From NCBI RefSeq assembly GCF_014202275.1, contig NZ_JACHGF010000002.1:434001-498000 (forward strand): a DNA stretch of 64,000 bases. The letters run 5' to 3'. Made by a program: the position numbers and the translations under genes. The stretch comes from Rhabdobacter roseus. Lineage in GTDB: Bacteria > Bacteroidota > Bacteroidia > Cytophagales > Spirosomataceae. Under the pieces are notes generated by a model. The model was not told where the DNA came from. It saw only the letters and a list, made by a program, of their open reading frames with translations, and did not search any database. This document shows positions 36,963 to 46,363 of this stretch, in pieces; position 1 is the stretch's first letter, and each line of letters starts with the position of its first letter.

Positions 36963-39233
36963 TTAGTTAGTCTCGATCGATCGGCGAATGATGTTTAGGG
37001 CCGATCCCGCCTTGAACCATTCGATCTGCTGCTCGTTGTAGGTATGGTTCACCTGAAACGAATCCGTAGTGCCATCGGCATGGTGCAGCACGATAGTCAA
37101 CGGCTCACCGGGCGCAAACTGCTGCAGCCCCGTGATATCGATCGTATCGTCTTCATGAATCAGATCGTAGTCCGACGGGTTCATGAACGTCAAGGCGAGC
37201 ATCCCCTGCTTTTTGAGGTTGGTTTCGTGAATCCGGGCAAAGGACTTAACCAGAATAGCCCGAACGCCCAGGAAGCGGGGTTCCATGGCTGCGTGCTCCC
37301 GCGAAGAGCCTTCGCCGTAGTTTTCGTCACCGACTACGATGGACCCGATGCCCTGGGCCTTGTAGACTCGCTGCGTGGCGGGTACTTCGCCGTACTCTCC
37401 GATGAGTTGGTTCTTGACCGTGTTGCTCTTATCGTTGAAGTAGTTGATGGCACCAATGAGCAGGTTGTTCGAAATGTTGTCCAGGTGTCCGCGGTATTTC
37501 AGCCAGGGGCCCGCCATCGAAATGTGGTCGGTGGTACATTTGCCTTTAGCCTTAATCAATAATTTAAGACCAGTGATGTCGGTACCTTCCCAGGCTTTAA
37601 AAGGTTCGAGTAGTTGCAGCCGATCCGAGTTGGGGTCCACCAGCACTTCCACCAGGCTGCCATCTTCGGCGGGTGCCTGATAACCGGCGTCCTCGACATC
37701 AAATCCCTGTGGCGGTAGCTCGATGCCCTGCGGTTCGTCCAGCATTACCTCCATACCTACTTCGTTGGTGATGGTATCGGTCACAGGGTTAAAGGTTAGA
37801 TCACCCGCAATGGCAAAGGCAGTGACGATTTCGGGCGAAGCCACAAACGCGTGGGTACTTGAGTTGCCATCGTTCCGCTTGGCAAAGTTCCGGTTAAAGG
37901 ACGTAATGATGGAGTTGGCCCGGCTGGGATCATCCATGTGACGCGCCCATTGCCCGATACACGGACCACAGGCGTTGGCCAACACGACACCACCGATCTC
38001 TTCAAAAGTAGCCAGGATTCCGTCGCGCTCGGCCGTGTACCGTACCAGCTCCGAACCCGGCGTGATGGTATACTCGGCTTTGGCTTTGATATTTTTCTTG
38101 GCGGCCTGGGCGGCTACGGAGGCAGCCCGCGTCATGTCTTCGTAGGACGAGTTGGTGCAGGAGCCGATCAGCCCTACTTCCAGGCGCGCTGGCCAATTGT
38201 TTTCGCGTACGGCCTGGGCAAATTTGGAAAGCGGCCAGGCCAAGTCAGGCGTGAAGGGTCCGTTGATGTGCGGCTCCAGCGTGGACAGGTCCAGCTCAAT
38301 AAGCTGGTCGTAGTAACCCGCCGGATCGGCGTATACTTCTTCGTCCGAGCGTAGGTTGGCCCATACCGCCGAGGCGGCCTCGGCTACATCGGCCCGCTCG
38401 GTGGAGCGCAGGTAGTCGGCCATGCGTTCGTCGTAGGCAAAAATAGAGGTGGTGGCCCCAATCTCGGCTCCCATGTTACAGATGGTTCCTTTTCCTGTAC
38501 ACGACAGGCTCTCGGCACCTTCGCCAAAGTACTCCACAATGCAGCCGGTACCTCCTTTTACGGTGAGCTGTCCGGCTACCCAAAGAATGACGTCCTTGGC
38601 GGCCGCCCAACCACTGAGCTTCCCGGTGAGCTTCACTCCGATGAGCTTGGGCATTTTAAGTTCCCAGGCCAGGCCCGACATTACGTCGCTGGCGTCAGCC
38701 CCTCCTACCCCAATTGCAATCATACCCAGGCCACCGGCGTTGGGCGTGTGGGAGTCGGTCCCGATCATCAGGCCGCCAGGGAAGGCGTAGTTTTCCAGCA
38801 CTACCTGGTGGATGATCCCCGCGCCGGGCTTCCAGAAACCGATGCCGTATTTATTGGATACCGAAGCTAGGAAATCGTACACTTCGCGGTTTCTGTCTTT
38901 GGCAGTTTGCAAGTCTTGTACGGCGCCTACCTCCGCCTGGATCAGGTGGTCGCAGTGTACCGTGGAAGGTACCGCCACCTGCGGGCGCCCCGCCTGCATA
39001 AACTGCAACAGGGCCATTTGGGCGGTAGCATCCTGCATGGCTACGCGGTCCGGGGCAAAGTCTACGTATGATTTACCACGCTCATATACTTGCGAAGGAG
39101 TACCTTCCCACAAGTGAGCGTAGAGGATTTTTTCGGTCAAAGTCAACGGACGACCTACCACCTGGCGGGCGGCATCAATTCGTTCACCCATGCGGGCGTA
39201 TACGCCCTTGATCATATCTAAGTCAAATGCCAT
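36963..39233 (-). CDS. Aconitate hydratase
   Basis: TCA-cycle enzyme interconverting citrate and isocitrate, 756 aa. Substrate and cluster motifs are present: [22 protein letters not shown] near 160-181, [12 protein letters not shown] with the first 4Fe-4S cysteine near 359, and [10 protein letters not shown] with two more near 423 and 426. The C-terminal swivel domain has [21 protein letters not shown]. The length and sequence resemble the mitochondrial-type aconitase rather than the longer AcnA/IRP type or AcnB. It is monocistronic, with its own terminator. Confidence 0.96.
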   Translation of the reverse strand: MAFDLDMIKGVYARMGERIDAARQVVGRPLTLTEKILYAHLWEGTPSQVYERGKSYVDFAPDRVAMQDATAQMALLQFMQAGRPQVAVPSTVHCDHLIQAEVGAVQDLQTAKDRNREVYDFLASVSNKYGIGFWKPGAGIIHQVVLENYAFPGGLMIGTDSHTPNAGGLGMIAIGVGGADASDVMSGLAWELKMPKLIGVKLTGKLSGWAAAKDVILWVAGQLTVKGGTGCIVEYFGEGAESLSCTGKGTICNMGAEIGATTSIFAYDERMADYLRSTERADVAEAASAVWANLRSDEEVYADPAGYYDQLIELDLSTLEPHINGPFTPDLAWPLSKFAQAVRENNWPARLEVGLIGSCTNSSYEDMTRAASVAAQAAKKNIKAKAEYTITPGSELVRYTAERDGILATFEEIGGVVLANACGPCIGQWARHMDDPSRANSIITSFNRNFAKRNDGNSSTHAFVASPEIVTAFAIAGDLTFNPVTDTITNEVGMEVMLDEPQGIELPPQGFDVEDAGYQAPAEDGSLVEVLVDPNSDRLQLLEPFKAWEGTDITGLKLLIKAKGKCTTDHISMAGPWLKYRGHLDNISNNLLIGAINYFNDKSNTVKNQLIGEYGEVPATQRVYKAQGIGSIVVGDENYGEGSSREHAAMEPRFLGVRAILVKSFARIHETNLKKQGMLALTFMNPSDYDLIHEDDTIDITGLQQFAPGEPLTIVLHHADGTTDSFQVNHTYNEQQIEWFKAGSALNIIRRSIETN

Positions 39234-39595
39234 AGTAATTTATAAAATCAATTGTTTGATTAAAAAATGCGCCTAAAAGTACAAAATTCCTCGTTATTTT
39301 GCCGGCTGTACGGTCTATTTTGCAATAATTTTGCTCCACAGACCTGCTTGTTGCCTACTATCGAATGGGGCTCGGGTGCCTGGAAGCGGGGTACTTCCTA
39401 GCCTGGTGACCACGCCCGAAATCCCTGGCTCTATTTCGGTTAGCTCGGGGCGAAATGATTTTTTGGGGCCAAAATTCAAACCTTTTACCCGGCTCTGTAA
39501 CAAACCTTTTGATCAGGCGGTTTATGAATTGTAAGTTCTGCCCTATCTTTGGAGCAGCCTAAGCACCATTACCCGGCTTATAACCCTACTATATT
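39234..39595. other. Divergent gap between aconitase and topA
   Basis: 362 bases without a credible gene. It contains a near-consensus promoter for topA at 39521-39551. The aconitase promoter must lie near 39245-39300 on the minus strand, but I could not define it. Confidence 0.55.
39521..39551 (+). promoter_or_regulatory. Probable promoter of topA (TTTA-N19-TATCTTTG)
   Basis: TATCTTTG at 39544-39551 fits the Bacteroidota -7 element TAnnTTTG exactly; TTTA at 39521-39524 stands 19 bases upstream, one mismatch from the -33 TTTG. The ATG of topA is 44 bases downstream. Confidence 0.55.
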
Positions 39596-41944
39596 ATGTC
39601 AAAAAATCTGGTGATCGTTGAGTCACCGGCTAAGGCCAAAACCATTGAAAACTATCTGGGAGCTGATTTTACGGTCAAGTCGAGTTTCGGCCACGTCCGG
39701 GATCTGCCCGAGCACGATATGGGTGTCGATGTAGAAAATAATTTCATGCCCATCTATGAAATTTCTGCCGATAAAGTAAAAGTTGTTAATGAATTACGAA
39801 AATTGGCGAAGGAAGCCGAGGAGGTATGGCTCGCCACGGACGACGACCGCGAAGGAGAAGCCATTTCCTGGCACTTGAAGGAAGCCCTTGGGCTGCCCGA
39901 CAACACCAAACGGATCGTTTTCCGGGAAATCACCAAGACGGCCCTAAAAAACGCCATCGGCAAACCCCGCCTCATTGATATTGATCTGGTGAATGCGCAG
40001 CAGGCCCGCCGGATTCTCGACCGGCTGGTGGGCTACGAGCTGTCGCCGGTACTTTGGAAAAAAATACGCATCGGTAAGTCGTCGCTGTCGGCCGGCCGCG
40101 TACAATCCGTGGCCGTGCGCATCATTGTGGAGCGGGAGCGGGAGATCGACGCCTTTCAAAGCAAAAGCAGCTTCAAAGTAACGGCCCGCTTCGACCTGGG
40201 CCAGGGCAAGGTACTGAACGCCGAACTACCCAAAAACTTCGAAACCGAAGCGGACGCCCTGGCGTTTCTGGAGCGCTGCCTGGGAGCTACTTTTACCATC
40301 AAAAACCTGGAAACAAAGCCCGCCAAAAAAACCCCGGCTCCGCCTTTTACAACTTCTACGCTTCAGCAGGAAGCCTCCCGGAAGCTGAGTTTTTCGGTTT
40401 CCCAAACCATGACCGTGGCCCAGAAGCTGTACGAAGCCGGAAAAATATCCTACATGCGGACCGACTCCACCAACCTCTCCGAAGAGGCTATGGGGAAAGC
40501 CAAGGAACAGATTTCGAAGGAATACGGTACCCACTACCACCACCAGCGCGTTTTCAAAACCAAGTCGGAGTCGGCTCAGGAAGCGCACGAAGCCATTCGT
40601 CCCACCGATTTTTCTACTCAGGTAGCCAGTAAAGACCGCAACGAACAGCGTTTGTACGAACTCATCTGGAAGCGCGCTATCGCCTCCCAGATGGCCGACG
40701 CCCAGCTGGAACGTACCACGGCCACCGTGGGTATTTCAAGTACCCGCGAAGAACTCATCGCCCAGGGCGAAGTCATTAAGTTTGATGGCTTTCTGAAAGT
40801 GTACCTGGAATCCAGCGACGAAGAAGGCGACGAAGAGCAAAAAGGCATGCTACCGCCCCTGAATATCGGGCAGGTACTGGCGCTTTCGGACCTAAAAGCC
40901 ACCGAACGTTTTACGCGCCACGCCCCCCGCTACACCGAAGCCAGCCTGGTGAAGAAGCTGGAAGAAATGGGCATTGGCCGCCCGTCTACCTACGCTCCTA
41001 CCATCTCCACGATCCAGAAGCGAGGTTACGTGGTTAAAGAAGACCGCGAAGGGCAGCAGCGTACCTTCAAGGAGCTCACCTTGCAGGATAATCAGATTAA
41101 AAGCAAGGTCAGTAGCGAAAACTACGGTTCGGAGAAATCCAAACTCTTTCCTACCAGCACGGGCATGATCGTCAATGATTTTCTGGTCAGTAATTTCCAG
41201 GACATCATCGACTATTCATTCACAGCCAGCGTTGAGAAAGATTTTGACAACATTGCCGACGGGAAAATTCCCTGGCAAACGATGATCGAACGTTTTTATA
41301 AAGGTTTTCATGGTAAAGTAGCCGAAGCCCAGGAACAAAAAATTGACCGCAGCCTCACCTCCCGCGACCTGGGCGAAGACCCCGTCACGGGTAAAAAGGT
41401 ATCGGTACGCGTAGGGAAGTACGGCCCCTACGTGCAGATCGGCGACGTGGAAGACGAGGAAAAACCCAAGTTTGCCAGCTTGCTCAAAGGCCAGCTCATG
41501 GAAACCATTACCTTCGAAGAGGCGATGGAGCTCTTCAAACTACCCCGCGAGGTAGGCTTCTTTGAGGATCAGGCCTTGGTGGTGAACATCGGAAAATACG
41601 GACCCTACGTAAAGCACGACGGTAAGTTTTATTCCCTCGCTACTACCGACGACCCCATGGCCGTGACGGAAGAGCGGTTGATTGACATTATTCAGGAAAA
41701 ACGCCAGGCCGACAGCAGCCGAACCATCCGGGAATACGACGAAAACCCCAACGCCAAGGTACTGAATGGTAAGTACGGCCCGTACATTTCGTTCGGAAAG
41801 CGGAATATCAAGATTCCCAAAGGTACCGAACCCGCTTCGCTGACCTACGAGGATATTCTGAAGCTCGCCGAAGGTACCGAGGAAAAACCGGCCAAAGCGA
41901 AAGCTCCGGCCCGAAAGCCCGCAGCCAAGAAAACGAAAAAGTAA
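39596..41944 (+). CDS. topA: DNA topoisomerase I (type IA)
   Basis: Relaxes negative supercoils. 782 aa. TOPRIM domain: LVIVESPAKAKTIENYLG (5-22) and ATDDDREGEAISWHL near 79-93. The active tyrosine lies in GKISYMRTDSTNLS at about residue 285. The C-terminus has three KYGPYV/KYGPYI-type topoisomerase repeats (VRVGKYGPYVQIGD, VNIGKYGPYVKHDG, LNGKYGPYISFGK) instead of classical four-cysteine zinc ribbons, and a basic tail of Lys-Ala-Pro repeats, as usual for Bacteroidota. A 10-base hairpin follows the stop codon. Confidence 0.97.
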   Translation: MSKNLVIVESPAKAKTIENYLGADFTVKSSFGHVRDLPEHDMGVDVENNFMPIYEISADKVKVVNELRKLAKEAEEVWLATDDDREGEAISWHLKEALGLPDNTKRIVFREITKTALKNAIGKPRLIDIDLVNAQQARRILDRLVGYELSPVLWKKIRIGKSSLSAGRVQSVAVRIIVEREREIDAFQSKSSFKVTARFDLGQGKVLNAELPKNFETEADALAFLERCLGATFTIKNLETKPAKKTPAPPFTTSTLQQEASRKLSFSVSQTMTVAQKLYEAGKISYMRTDSTNLSEEAMGKAKEQISKEYGTHYHHQRVFKTKSESAQEAHEAIRPTDFSTQVASKDRNEQRLYELIWKRAIASQMADAQLERTTATVGISSTREELIAQGEVIKFDGFLKVYLESSDEEGDEEQKGMLPPLNIGQVLALSDLKATERFTRHAPRYTEASLVKKLEEMGIGRPSTYAPTISTIQKRGYVVKEDREGQQRTFKELTLQDNQIKSKVSSENYGSEKSKLFPTSTGMIVNDFLVSNFQDIIDYSFTASVEKDFDNIADGKIPWQTMIERFYKGFHGKVAEAQEQKIDRSLTSRDLGEDPVTGKKVSVRVGKYGPYVQIGDVEDEEKPKFASLLKGQLMETITFEEAMELFKLPREVGFFEDQALVVNIGKYGPYVKHDGKFYSLATTDDPMAVTEERLIDIIQEKRQADSSRTIREYDENPNAKVLNGKYGPYISFGKRNIKIPKGTEPASLTYEDILKLAEGTEEKPAKAKAPARKPAAKKTKK

Positions 41945-41954
41945 ATGGGCAACC

Positions 41955-41980
41955 GATCGGGAGGTACCTGCCTCCCGATC
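41955..41980 (+). repeat. Hairpin between topA and the sirtuin gene
   Basis: Perfect arms GATCGGGAGG (41955-41964) and CCTCCCGATC (41971-41980) with the loop TACCTG. There is no U-tract. It lies 11 bases after the topA stop and before the chosen sirtuin start, arguing that 41945-42004 is not translated. Confidence 0.8.
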
Positions 41981-42004
41981 TGGCTCTGCCAAACTACCCG
42001 AGGC

Positions 42005-42691
42005 ATGAAGAAAAAACTGGTCGTTCTCTCCGGCGCCGGTATCAGCGCCGAAAGCGGAATAAGTACCTTTCGCGACAGCGGCGGGCTCTGGGAACAGCAC
42101 CGCATCGAAGACGTAGCCACCCCCGAAGCCTGGCGCAAAGATCCGCACAAGGTACTTACGTTTTACAACCAACGCCGCCAGCAGGCCGCCACCGTACAGC
42201 CCAACGCCGCCCACTACATCCTGGCTGAGCTGGAGGCCGACTTCGACGTCACCATCATTACCCAGAACGTCGATAACCTGCACGAGCGGGCGGGCTCCAC
42301 GCACGTGCTGCACCTGCACGGCGAGCTCAGCAAAGCCCGAAGTACCCAAAATCCCACGCTCATTTACGAAGTACCCACGGGAGAGATCAACTGGGGCGAC
42401 TGCTGCGAACTGGGAAGTCAGCTGCGCCCGCACATCGTGTGGTTTGGCGAGGAAGTACCTATGATGGAGCAGGCCATCGATTACACCGAACAAGCTGACC
42501 TTTTTGTGGTCATAGGTACTTCGCTGGCGGTGTATCCCGCCGCGGGACTGGTACATTACGTGGCCCGTGGGGTACCTGTGTACGTCATCGACCCGGCCCT
42601 GCCCGACATTACCCTGGGGCAAAATATGACCTTCATTCAAGAAAAAGCCACCGTAGGAGCGGCCCTCCTCCGACAAAAATTACTGCCATGA
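42005..42691 (+). CDS. cobB: Sir2-family NAD-dependent protein deacylase (Sirt5-like)
   Basis: 228 aa. NAD-binding GAGISAESGISTFRDSGGLW begins near residue 9, and TQNVDNLHERAG with HLHGE supplies the catalytic histidine (about 110). Tyr and Arg three apart in FYNQRRQQ are the YxxR pair that marks sirtuins removing succinyl or malonyl groups. The zinc-binding CxxC pairs are absent: the segment after HLHGE reads LSKARSTQNPTLIYEVP, as in the short zinc-less branch. I chose the ATG at 42005 (MKKKLVVLSGAG) instead of 41945. Its stop overlaps the aldo/keto reductase start by four bases (ATGA). Confidence 0.93.
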   Translation: MKKKLVVLSGAGISAESGISTFRDSGGLWEQHRIEDVATPEAWRKDPHKVLTFYNQRRQQAATVQPNAAHYILAELEADFDVTIITQNVDNLHERAGSTHVLHLHGELSKARSTQNPTLIYEVPTGEINWGDCCELGSQLRPHIVWFGEEVPMMEQAIDYTEQADLFVVIGTSLAVYPAAGLVHYVARGVPVYVIDPALPDITLGQNMTFIQEKATVGAALLRQKLLP

Positions 42692-43503
42692 ATCAATGGG
42701 TAACACTCTCAAACGGCCTCGAAATGCCTCTGCTGGGGCTGGGTATCTACACGCCCCACGCCAAAAATGAAGCGCGCGAGGCCGTCGCAACGGCCCTCGA
42801 CCTGGGCTACCGCTTACTTGATAATGCCAGCGCCTACCAGAACGAGGAGGAAGTAGGCCAGGGCCTGCAAGACAGTGGCCTGGCGCGGGCCGAGGTATTT
42901 ATTACGTCCAAAGTAAATAATCCCGAGCAAGGCTACGACGCCACGCTCCGGGCCTTTGATAACAGCCTCCAACGCCTCCAGACCGACTACCTCGACCTGT
43001 ACCTGATCCACTGGCCCGTGCGGGAGCACCGCCGCCAAACCTGGCAGGCCCTGGAAAAACTCTACGCCGACAAACGCGTGAAGGCCATCGGGGTATCGAA
43101 CTACTACCAGCCGCACCTGGAGGAACTTTTTACCTACGCCGAGGTGGTGCCGATGGTGAACCAGTTTGAGTTTCACCCTTTTTTATACCTACCTGATTTG
43201 GTAAATTACTGCTTCGAGAAGGGCATCCAGCCCGAAGGGTACTCGCCGCTGGTACGGGGCGAAAAAGCGCAACACCCTACGCTGCAGGAAATAGCCGAGC
43301 GGCACGGCAAAAGTACCTACCAGGTACTGATCCGTTGGTCGATGCAGCACGGCGTGGTCACGATCCCGAAATCCACTAACCCCGAGCGCCTGCGAGCCAA
43401 CTTCGACGTCTGGGATTTTGAGCTTTCCGACGATGACATAGCGGCTCTCAACCAGCTGCACGACGGTACCCGCATCGCCGAAGACCCGATGGATTACCTT
43501 TAA
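42688..43503 (+). CDS. Aldo/keto reductase
   Basis: 271-residue NADPH-dependent carbonyl reductase with a TIM-barrel. The catalytic tetrad can be followed: Asp and Tyr in LLDNASAYQNEEEVG (43-57), Lys in VFITSKVNN (about 70-78) and His in LYLIHWPV (about 103-110). The NADPH-binding end is IPKSTNPERLRANFDVWDFELS. It is closest to the 2,5-diketo-gluconate reductase-like group; the substrate is unknown. Translationally coupled to the sirtuin gene, and 70 bases ahead of folD. Confidence 0.94.
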   Translation: MNQWVTLSNGLEMPLLGLGIYTPHAKNEAREAVATALDLGYRLLDNASAYQNEEEVGQGLQDSGLARAEVFITSKVNNPEQGYDATLRAFDNSLQRLQTDYLDLYLIHWPVREHRRQTWQALEKLYADKRVKAIGVSNYYQPHLEELFTYAEVVPMVNQFEFHPFLYLPDLVNYCFEKGIQPEGYSPLVRGEKAQHPTLQEIAERHGKSTYQVLIRWSMQHGVVTIPKSTNPERLRANFDVWDFELSDDDIAALNQLHDGTRIAEDPMDYL

Positions 43504-43573
43504 GGGGTACTTTGGACGTAGTAAGTAAAGACATCATTTTTTATACATCCTCTTTTTATCAGGATTACTCATC

Positions 43574-44455
43574 ATGCAACTGCTCGACGGAAAGGTACTT
43601 TCCAGCCTCATCAAGGCCGAAATAAAAGTAGAAGTAGAAAACTGGATCGCCCAGGGCGGTAAGAAGCCGCATCTGGCGGCGATTCTGGTCGGGAACGACG
43701 GTGCCAGCGAAACCTACGTGGCCTCCAAGATCCGGAGCTGCGAGGAAATTGGCTTCACGTCCACGCTCGTCCGGCTCGACGCCGACAGCACCGAAGCCGA
43801 GGTACTTGCCGCGGTAGAAGCCCTCAACCAGGACCCCGACGTGGACGGCTTCATCGTGCAGCTACCCCTGCCGCCGCACATTTCCGAAAACACCGTCATG
43901 GAGGCCGTTGCGCCCGAAAAAGACGTGGACGGTTTTCATCCCATCAACGTGGGCCGCATGTGCAAGGGCCTGCCCGCCTACCTTTCGGCCACGCCCTTTG
44001 GCATTCTGGAGATGTTCCAGCGCGCGCAGATCGAAACCACCGGCAAGCACTGCGTGGTCATTGGCCGCAGCCAGATCGTGGGCCTGCCCATGAGCATCCT
44101 GATGCAGCGCAATACTACCCCCGGCAACTGTACCGTGACGATCTGCCACAGCAAAACCCGCAACCTGAAGGAAATCTGCCAGACGGCCGACATCCTGATC
44201 GTGGCCCTGGGACGGCCCGAGTTCGTCACCGCCGACTACGTCAAGGAAGGCGCCGTGGTGGTAGACGTGGGCATCAGCCGGGTACCGGACGCCAGCAAGA
44301 AGAGCGGCTTCGCCATCAAGGGCGACGTGAAATTTGACGAAGTAGCGCCCAAGAGCAGCTACATCACGCCCGTACCCGGCGGCGTGGGCCTCATGACCAT
44401 CTGCGGCCTGCTCACCAACACCCTCAAAGCCGCCCGCAAGGAGATTTATCCGTAA
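43574..44455 (+). CDS. folD: Bifunctional methylenetetrahydrofolate dehydrogenase / methenyltetrahydrofolate cyclohydrolase
   Basis: One-carbon metabolism enzyme of 293 aa. Visible signatures: [27 protein letters not shown] with the catalytic YxxxK (about 49-53), [13 protein letters not shown] (95-107), and the Rossmann site [18 protein letters not shown] (about 163-180). The C-terminus ends with the standard [20 protein letters not shown]. Last gene of the topA-side group; two GGTACTTT motifs and a terminator follow. Confidence 0.97.
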   Translation: MQLLDGKVLSSLIKAEIKVEVENWIAQGGKKPHLAAILVGNDGASETYVASKIRSCEEIGFTSTLVRLDADSTEAEVLAAVEALNQDPDVDGFIVQLPLPPHISENTVMEAVAPEKDVDGFHPINVGRMCKGLPAYLSATPFGILEMFQRAQIETTGKHCVVIGRSQIVGLPMSILMQRNTTPGNCTVTICHSKTRNLKEICQTADILIVALGRPEFVTADYVKEGAVVVDVGISRVPDASKKSGFAIKGDVKFDEVAPKSSYITPVPGGVGLMTICGLLTNTLKAARKEIYP

Positions 44456-44485
44456 GGGGTACTTTCAAGGTACTTTGCACATGTA

Positions 44486-44520
44486 AAAAGCACAATCGGA
44501 AACGGTTGTGCTTTTGTTTT
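44486..44520 (+). terminator. Intrinsic terminator after folD
   Basis: Arms AAAAGCACAA (44486-44495) and TTGTGCTTTT (44506-44515), extended inward by two G-C pairs and one wobble pair, followed by GTTTTT. Confidence 0.9.
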
Positions 44521-44574
44521 TAAAATACTATCTTACAGCGAAATAGTCTCTTCTTTTCATTCTAATTCACAATA

Positions 44575-44607
44575 TCAATTCTCTACAAAATCAAAAATGA
44601 GAATTGA
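44575..44607 (+). repeat. 9-base inverted repeat at the head of the AT-rich insert
   Basis: TCAATTCTC (44575-44583) and GAGAATTGA (44599-44607), loop 15 bases. The right arm overlaps the start codon of the small ORF at 44597. It might be an operator or a translation-masking stem. Confidence 0.5.
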
Positions 44608-44734
44608 CATACATACGAAAATAGTTAGGGCTAAAAATCACTACGAGGGGCTTGTAGCTAGCTTTTTAGAGACAACATTAGTAATAAATGATCTTATTAT
44701 TTTTACCGAAAATAAGAGTACTCAAGGAATTTAA
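44597..44734 (+). CDS. Possible 45-residue small protein in the AT-rich insert
   Basis: ATG at 44597, TAA at 44732-44734. The product starts MRIDIHTKIVRAKNH and has an amphipathic pattern (LVASFLETTLVINDLIIF). A 45-codon open frame is uncommon by chance in such AT-rich DNA, but no homologue is recognised and it could be a remnant. It ends 41 bases before the 335-residue gene in the same direction, so the two could be co-transcribed. Confidence 0.35.
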   Translation: MRIDIHTKIVRAKNHYEGLVASFLETTLVINDLIIFTENKSTQGI

Positions 44735-44775
44735 ACAAAATATTCCGGCGACACTATACCACCAATTTTATAAAT

Positions 44776-45783
44776 ATGCTACCGGCAAAAAAACATTCTA
44801 TTTCAAAAAATATAGAAAAAATCAATTCTGGAAACTTCGACAATAATGATGTAAATGCGCTGCTGATGAGCCTCAGACATTACGCATCAGAAAATCGAAC
44901 CTTTAAAGAGTTTGCAGATTTTGTAGCACATCCTATTAGGAATCAAGGAGAAATAAAAACCAGGTTAGATTATCTTCAGGACTGGTCAAAATTTGCCAAT
45001 AAATATCTTTATGGGTCAGCTGAATTTAATTTCTCAAATCCTTTCCCAAAATATATCCTCAAAATATTAAAATATCTACATTCTAGATGTGATCCCAACA
45101 TATTTTCCCATGCAAAAATATCTAAAACTAGTTTAAAATCTTTTTTGGAAAAATGCTTTGATAATATTGATGAAGAAACTATTACATTAAATAGATTAGT
45201 ACTAGAAAATTATCCAAATAGGGTTGACATTCAGGAGCATATAAGCGCTTTGAATTATTTATTAGAACAGTCAATCTTTTTAAAGCCTCTTTTTCATCAA
45301 GAGGAAATTATTCAAGCAGTTATTGACGTGTTAACGTCAAATAAGATACATTTTAATGAATTGCTATTCAGGAAACAGTCAGATAAAATAATGCTTTATA
45401 TATTAGCTGACTTACACTTATCAACTTATACATTACATGATAGATCAGAGTTAAATTGCCACATCGGAGGGATTGAATACAGGATAAAAGATATGGATAA
45501 TAGAAAGGTCATACGCTCTAAATATCTATATTTAATAGCACGTTCTGAGGCAGCTAGGGTAGACATTAAAGGTGTAGAATTACCCTTACAGCATTCATGT
45601 ATATTAATAAATACAACATTACCTGCTTACCGGTGGTGTAATCCATCTCTTTTCATTAATTTAGGATCAAGCTATGGAAGCTACAATGATCAGGATTTTT
45701 ATGTAGATAACAATTATAAGCTTGCCTCAATAAGCCCTTACCAAGGAGAAGGCATAGTAGATATTACATTTCACATAGACTAA
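44776..45783 (+). CDS. Hypothetical protein, AT-rich and probably horizontally acquired
   Basis: 335 aa, not recognised. The N-terminal 60 residues (EKINSGNFDNNDVNALLMSL, then FKEFADFVAHPIRNQGEIKT) form a compact conserved-looking helical block that I vaguely associate with sporadic hypothetical proteins of many phyla. The middle is helical and leucine-rich. The last 130 residues look beta-rich (GIEYRIKDMDNRK, VELPLQHSCILIN, SPYQGEGIVDITFHID). There is no signal peptide, membrane helix or catalytic motif I can name. Its base composition is far more AT-rich than its neighbours, its codons end mostly in A or T, and it has no GGTAC motif. A stand-alone accessory or defence role is possible but unsupported. 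Confidence 0.8.
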   Translation: MLPAKKHSISKNIEKINSGNFDNNDVNALLMSLRHYASENRTFKEFADFVAHPIRNQGEIKTRLDYLQDWSKFANKYLYGSAEFNFSNPFPKYILKILKYLHSRCDPNIFSHAKISKTSLKSFLEKCFDNIDEETITLNRLVLENYPNRVDIQEHISALNYLLEQSIFLKPLFHQEEIIQAVIDVLTSNKIHFNELLFRKQSDKIMLYILADLHLSTYTLHDRSELNCHIGGIEYRIKDMDNRKVIRSKYLYLIARSEAARVDIKGVELPLQHSCILINTTLPAYRWCNPSLFINLGSSYGSYNDQDFYVDNNYKLASISPYQGEGIVDITFHID

Positions 45784-45849
45784 TGAAGTGATGTTATAAA
45801 ATAGCATTTTCAACCATTGATTTAAAAAATCTTGATTTATTTAAAATCG

Positions 45850-46230
45850 ATGAACCATACCCACAAAACCATCATTGAAAAGTACCTCCAGGCGTACAAC
45901 GGGTTTGACGTACCGGGCATGGTTGAGAACCTGCACGAGGAGGTTGTTTTTGAAAACAGCACGAACGGGGTCATTGACCTAACCACGATCGGCATCGACG
46001 CCTTCCGGCAGCAAGCCGAAGCGGCCCAGGGGTACTTTACGCAGCGCGAGCAAAAGGCTACGTTCTGGCAGTTTGAGGAAAACGTGGTGACGGTCCAGAT
46101 CGAGTACGCAGGCGTGCTGGCCGTGGAACTACCCAACGGCCTGAAGCCCGGCGATACGCTGCGGCTGGAAGGTAAATCCATTTTTGAATTCCAAGACGGG
46201 CGAATTATCAAAATCCAGGATGTAAGCTAA
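45850..46230 (+). CDS. SnoaL/NTF2-like fold protein
   Basis: 126 aa. NTF2-like pattern: HKTIIEKYLQAYNGFDVPGMVENLHEEVVFEN in the first 40 residues, and the closing strand LRLEGKSIFEFQDGRIIKIQD. Such proteins bind small hydrophobic molecules or act as isomerases; here the function is unknown. ATG at 45850 (MNHTHKTI) is preferred to 45832. The gene returns to the GC-rich composition and contains the AAGTACC motif, so it lies outside the AT-rich insert. Confidence 0.82.
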   Translation: MNHTHKTIIEKYLQAYNGFDVPGMVENLHEEVVFENSTNGVIDLTTIGIDAFRQQAEAAQGYFTQREQKATFWQFEENVVTVQIEYAGVLAVELPNGLKPGDTLRLEGKSIFEFQDGRIIKIQDVS

Positions 46231-46288
46231 GCGCCCAGGTACCTGGCGGAGGTACTTTAGTGCGCCTATTGAAAAAAATCCGGATTCG

Positions 46289-46315
46289 TGTCCTATTTCG
46301 GTTGGCTCGGGTGTC
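46289..46315 (+). promoter_or_regulatory. Candidate ECF-type promoter (TGTCCT-N17-TGTC) of the YCII/sigma operon
   Basis: TGTC at 46289-46292 and TGTC at 46312-46315, with a spacing like a -35/-10 pair. Promoters of ECF41/42 sigma factors have a TGTC-type -35 and a short GTC-type -10, and these sigma factors usually control their own operon. The YCII gene starts 49 bases downstream. Assignment is inference. Confidence 0.4.
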
Positions 46316-46363
46316 ATAAGGATGTAGTTCAAAACATTCTTAAAAAACTTAACAGCGAAAAAA

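Noticed and set aside
39331-39534. 67-codon frame upstream of topA
   Set aside because: No homology recognised, and it overlaps the likely topA promoter.
41540-42676. 378-codon minus-strand frame across topA and the sirtuin gene
   Set aside because: It overlaps two certain genes on the other strand and has no recognisable motif.
44776-45783. Calling the AT-rich unknown gene an anti-phage system
   Set aside because: Only composition and isolation support it; there is no nuclease, ATPase, HEPN, TIR or membrane motif that I can see.
39431-46311. Near match of CTATTTCGGTTRGCTCGGG at 39431-39449 and 46293-46311 as a dispersed repeat
   Set aside because: 18 of 19 bases match, but about one such pair is expected by chance in 64 kb on two strands, and the flanks do not match.
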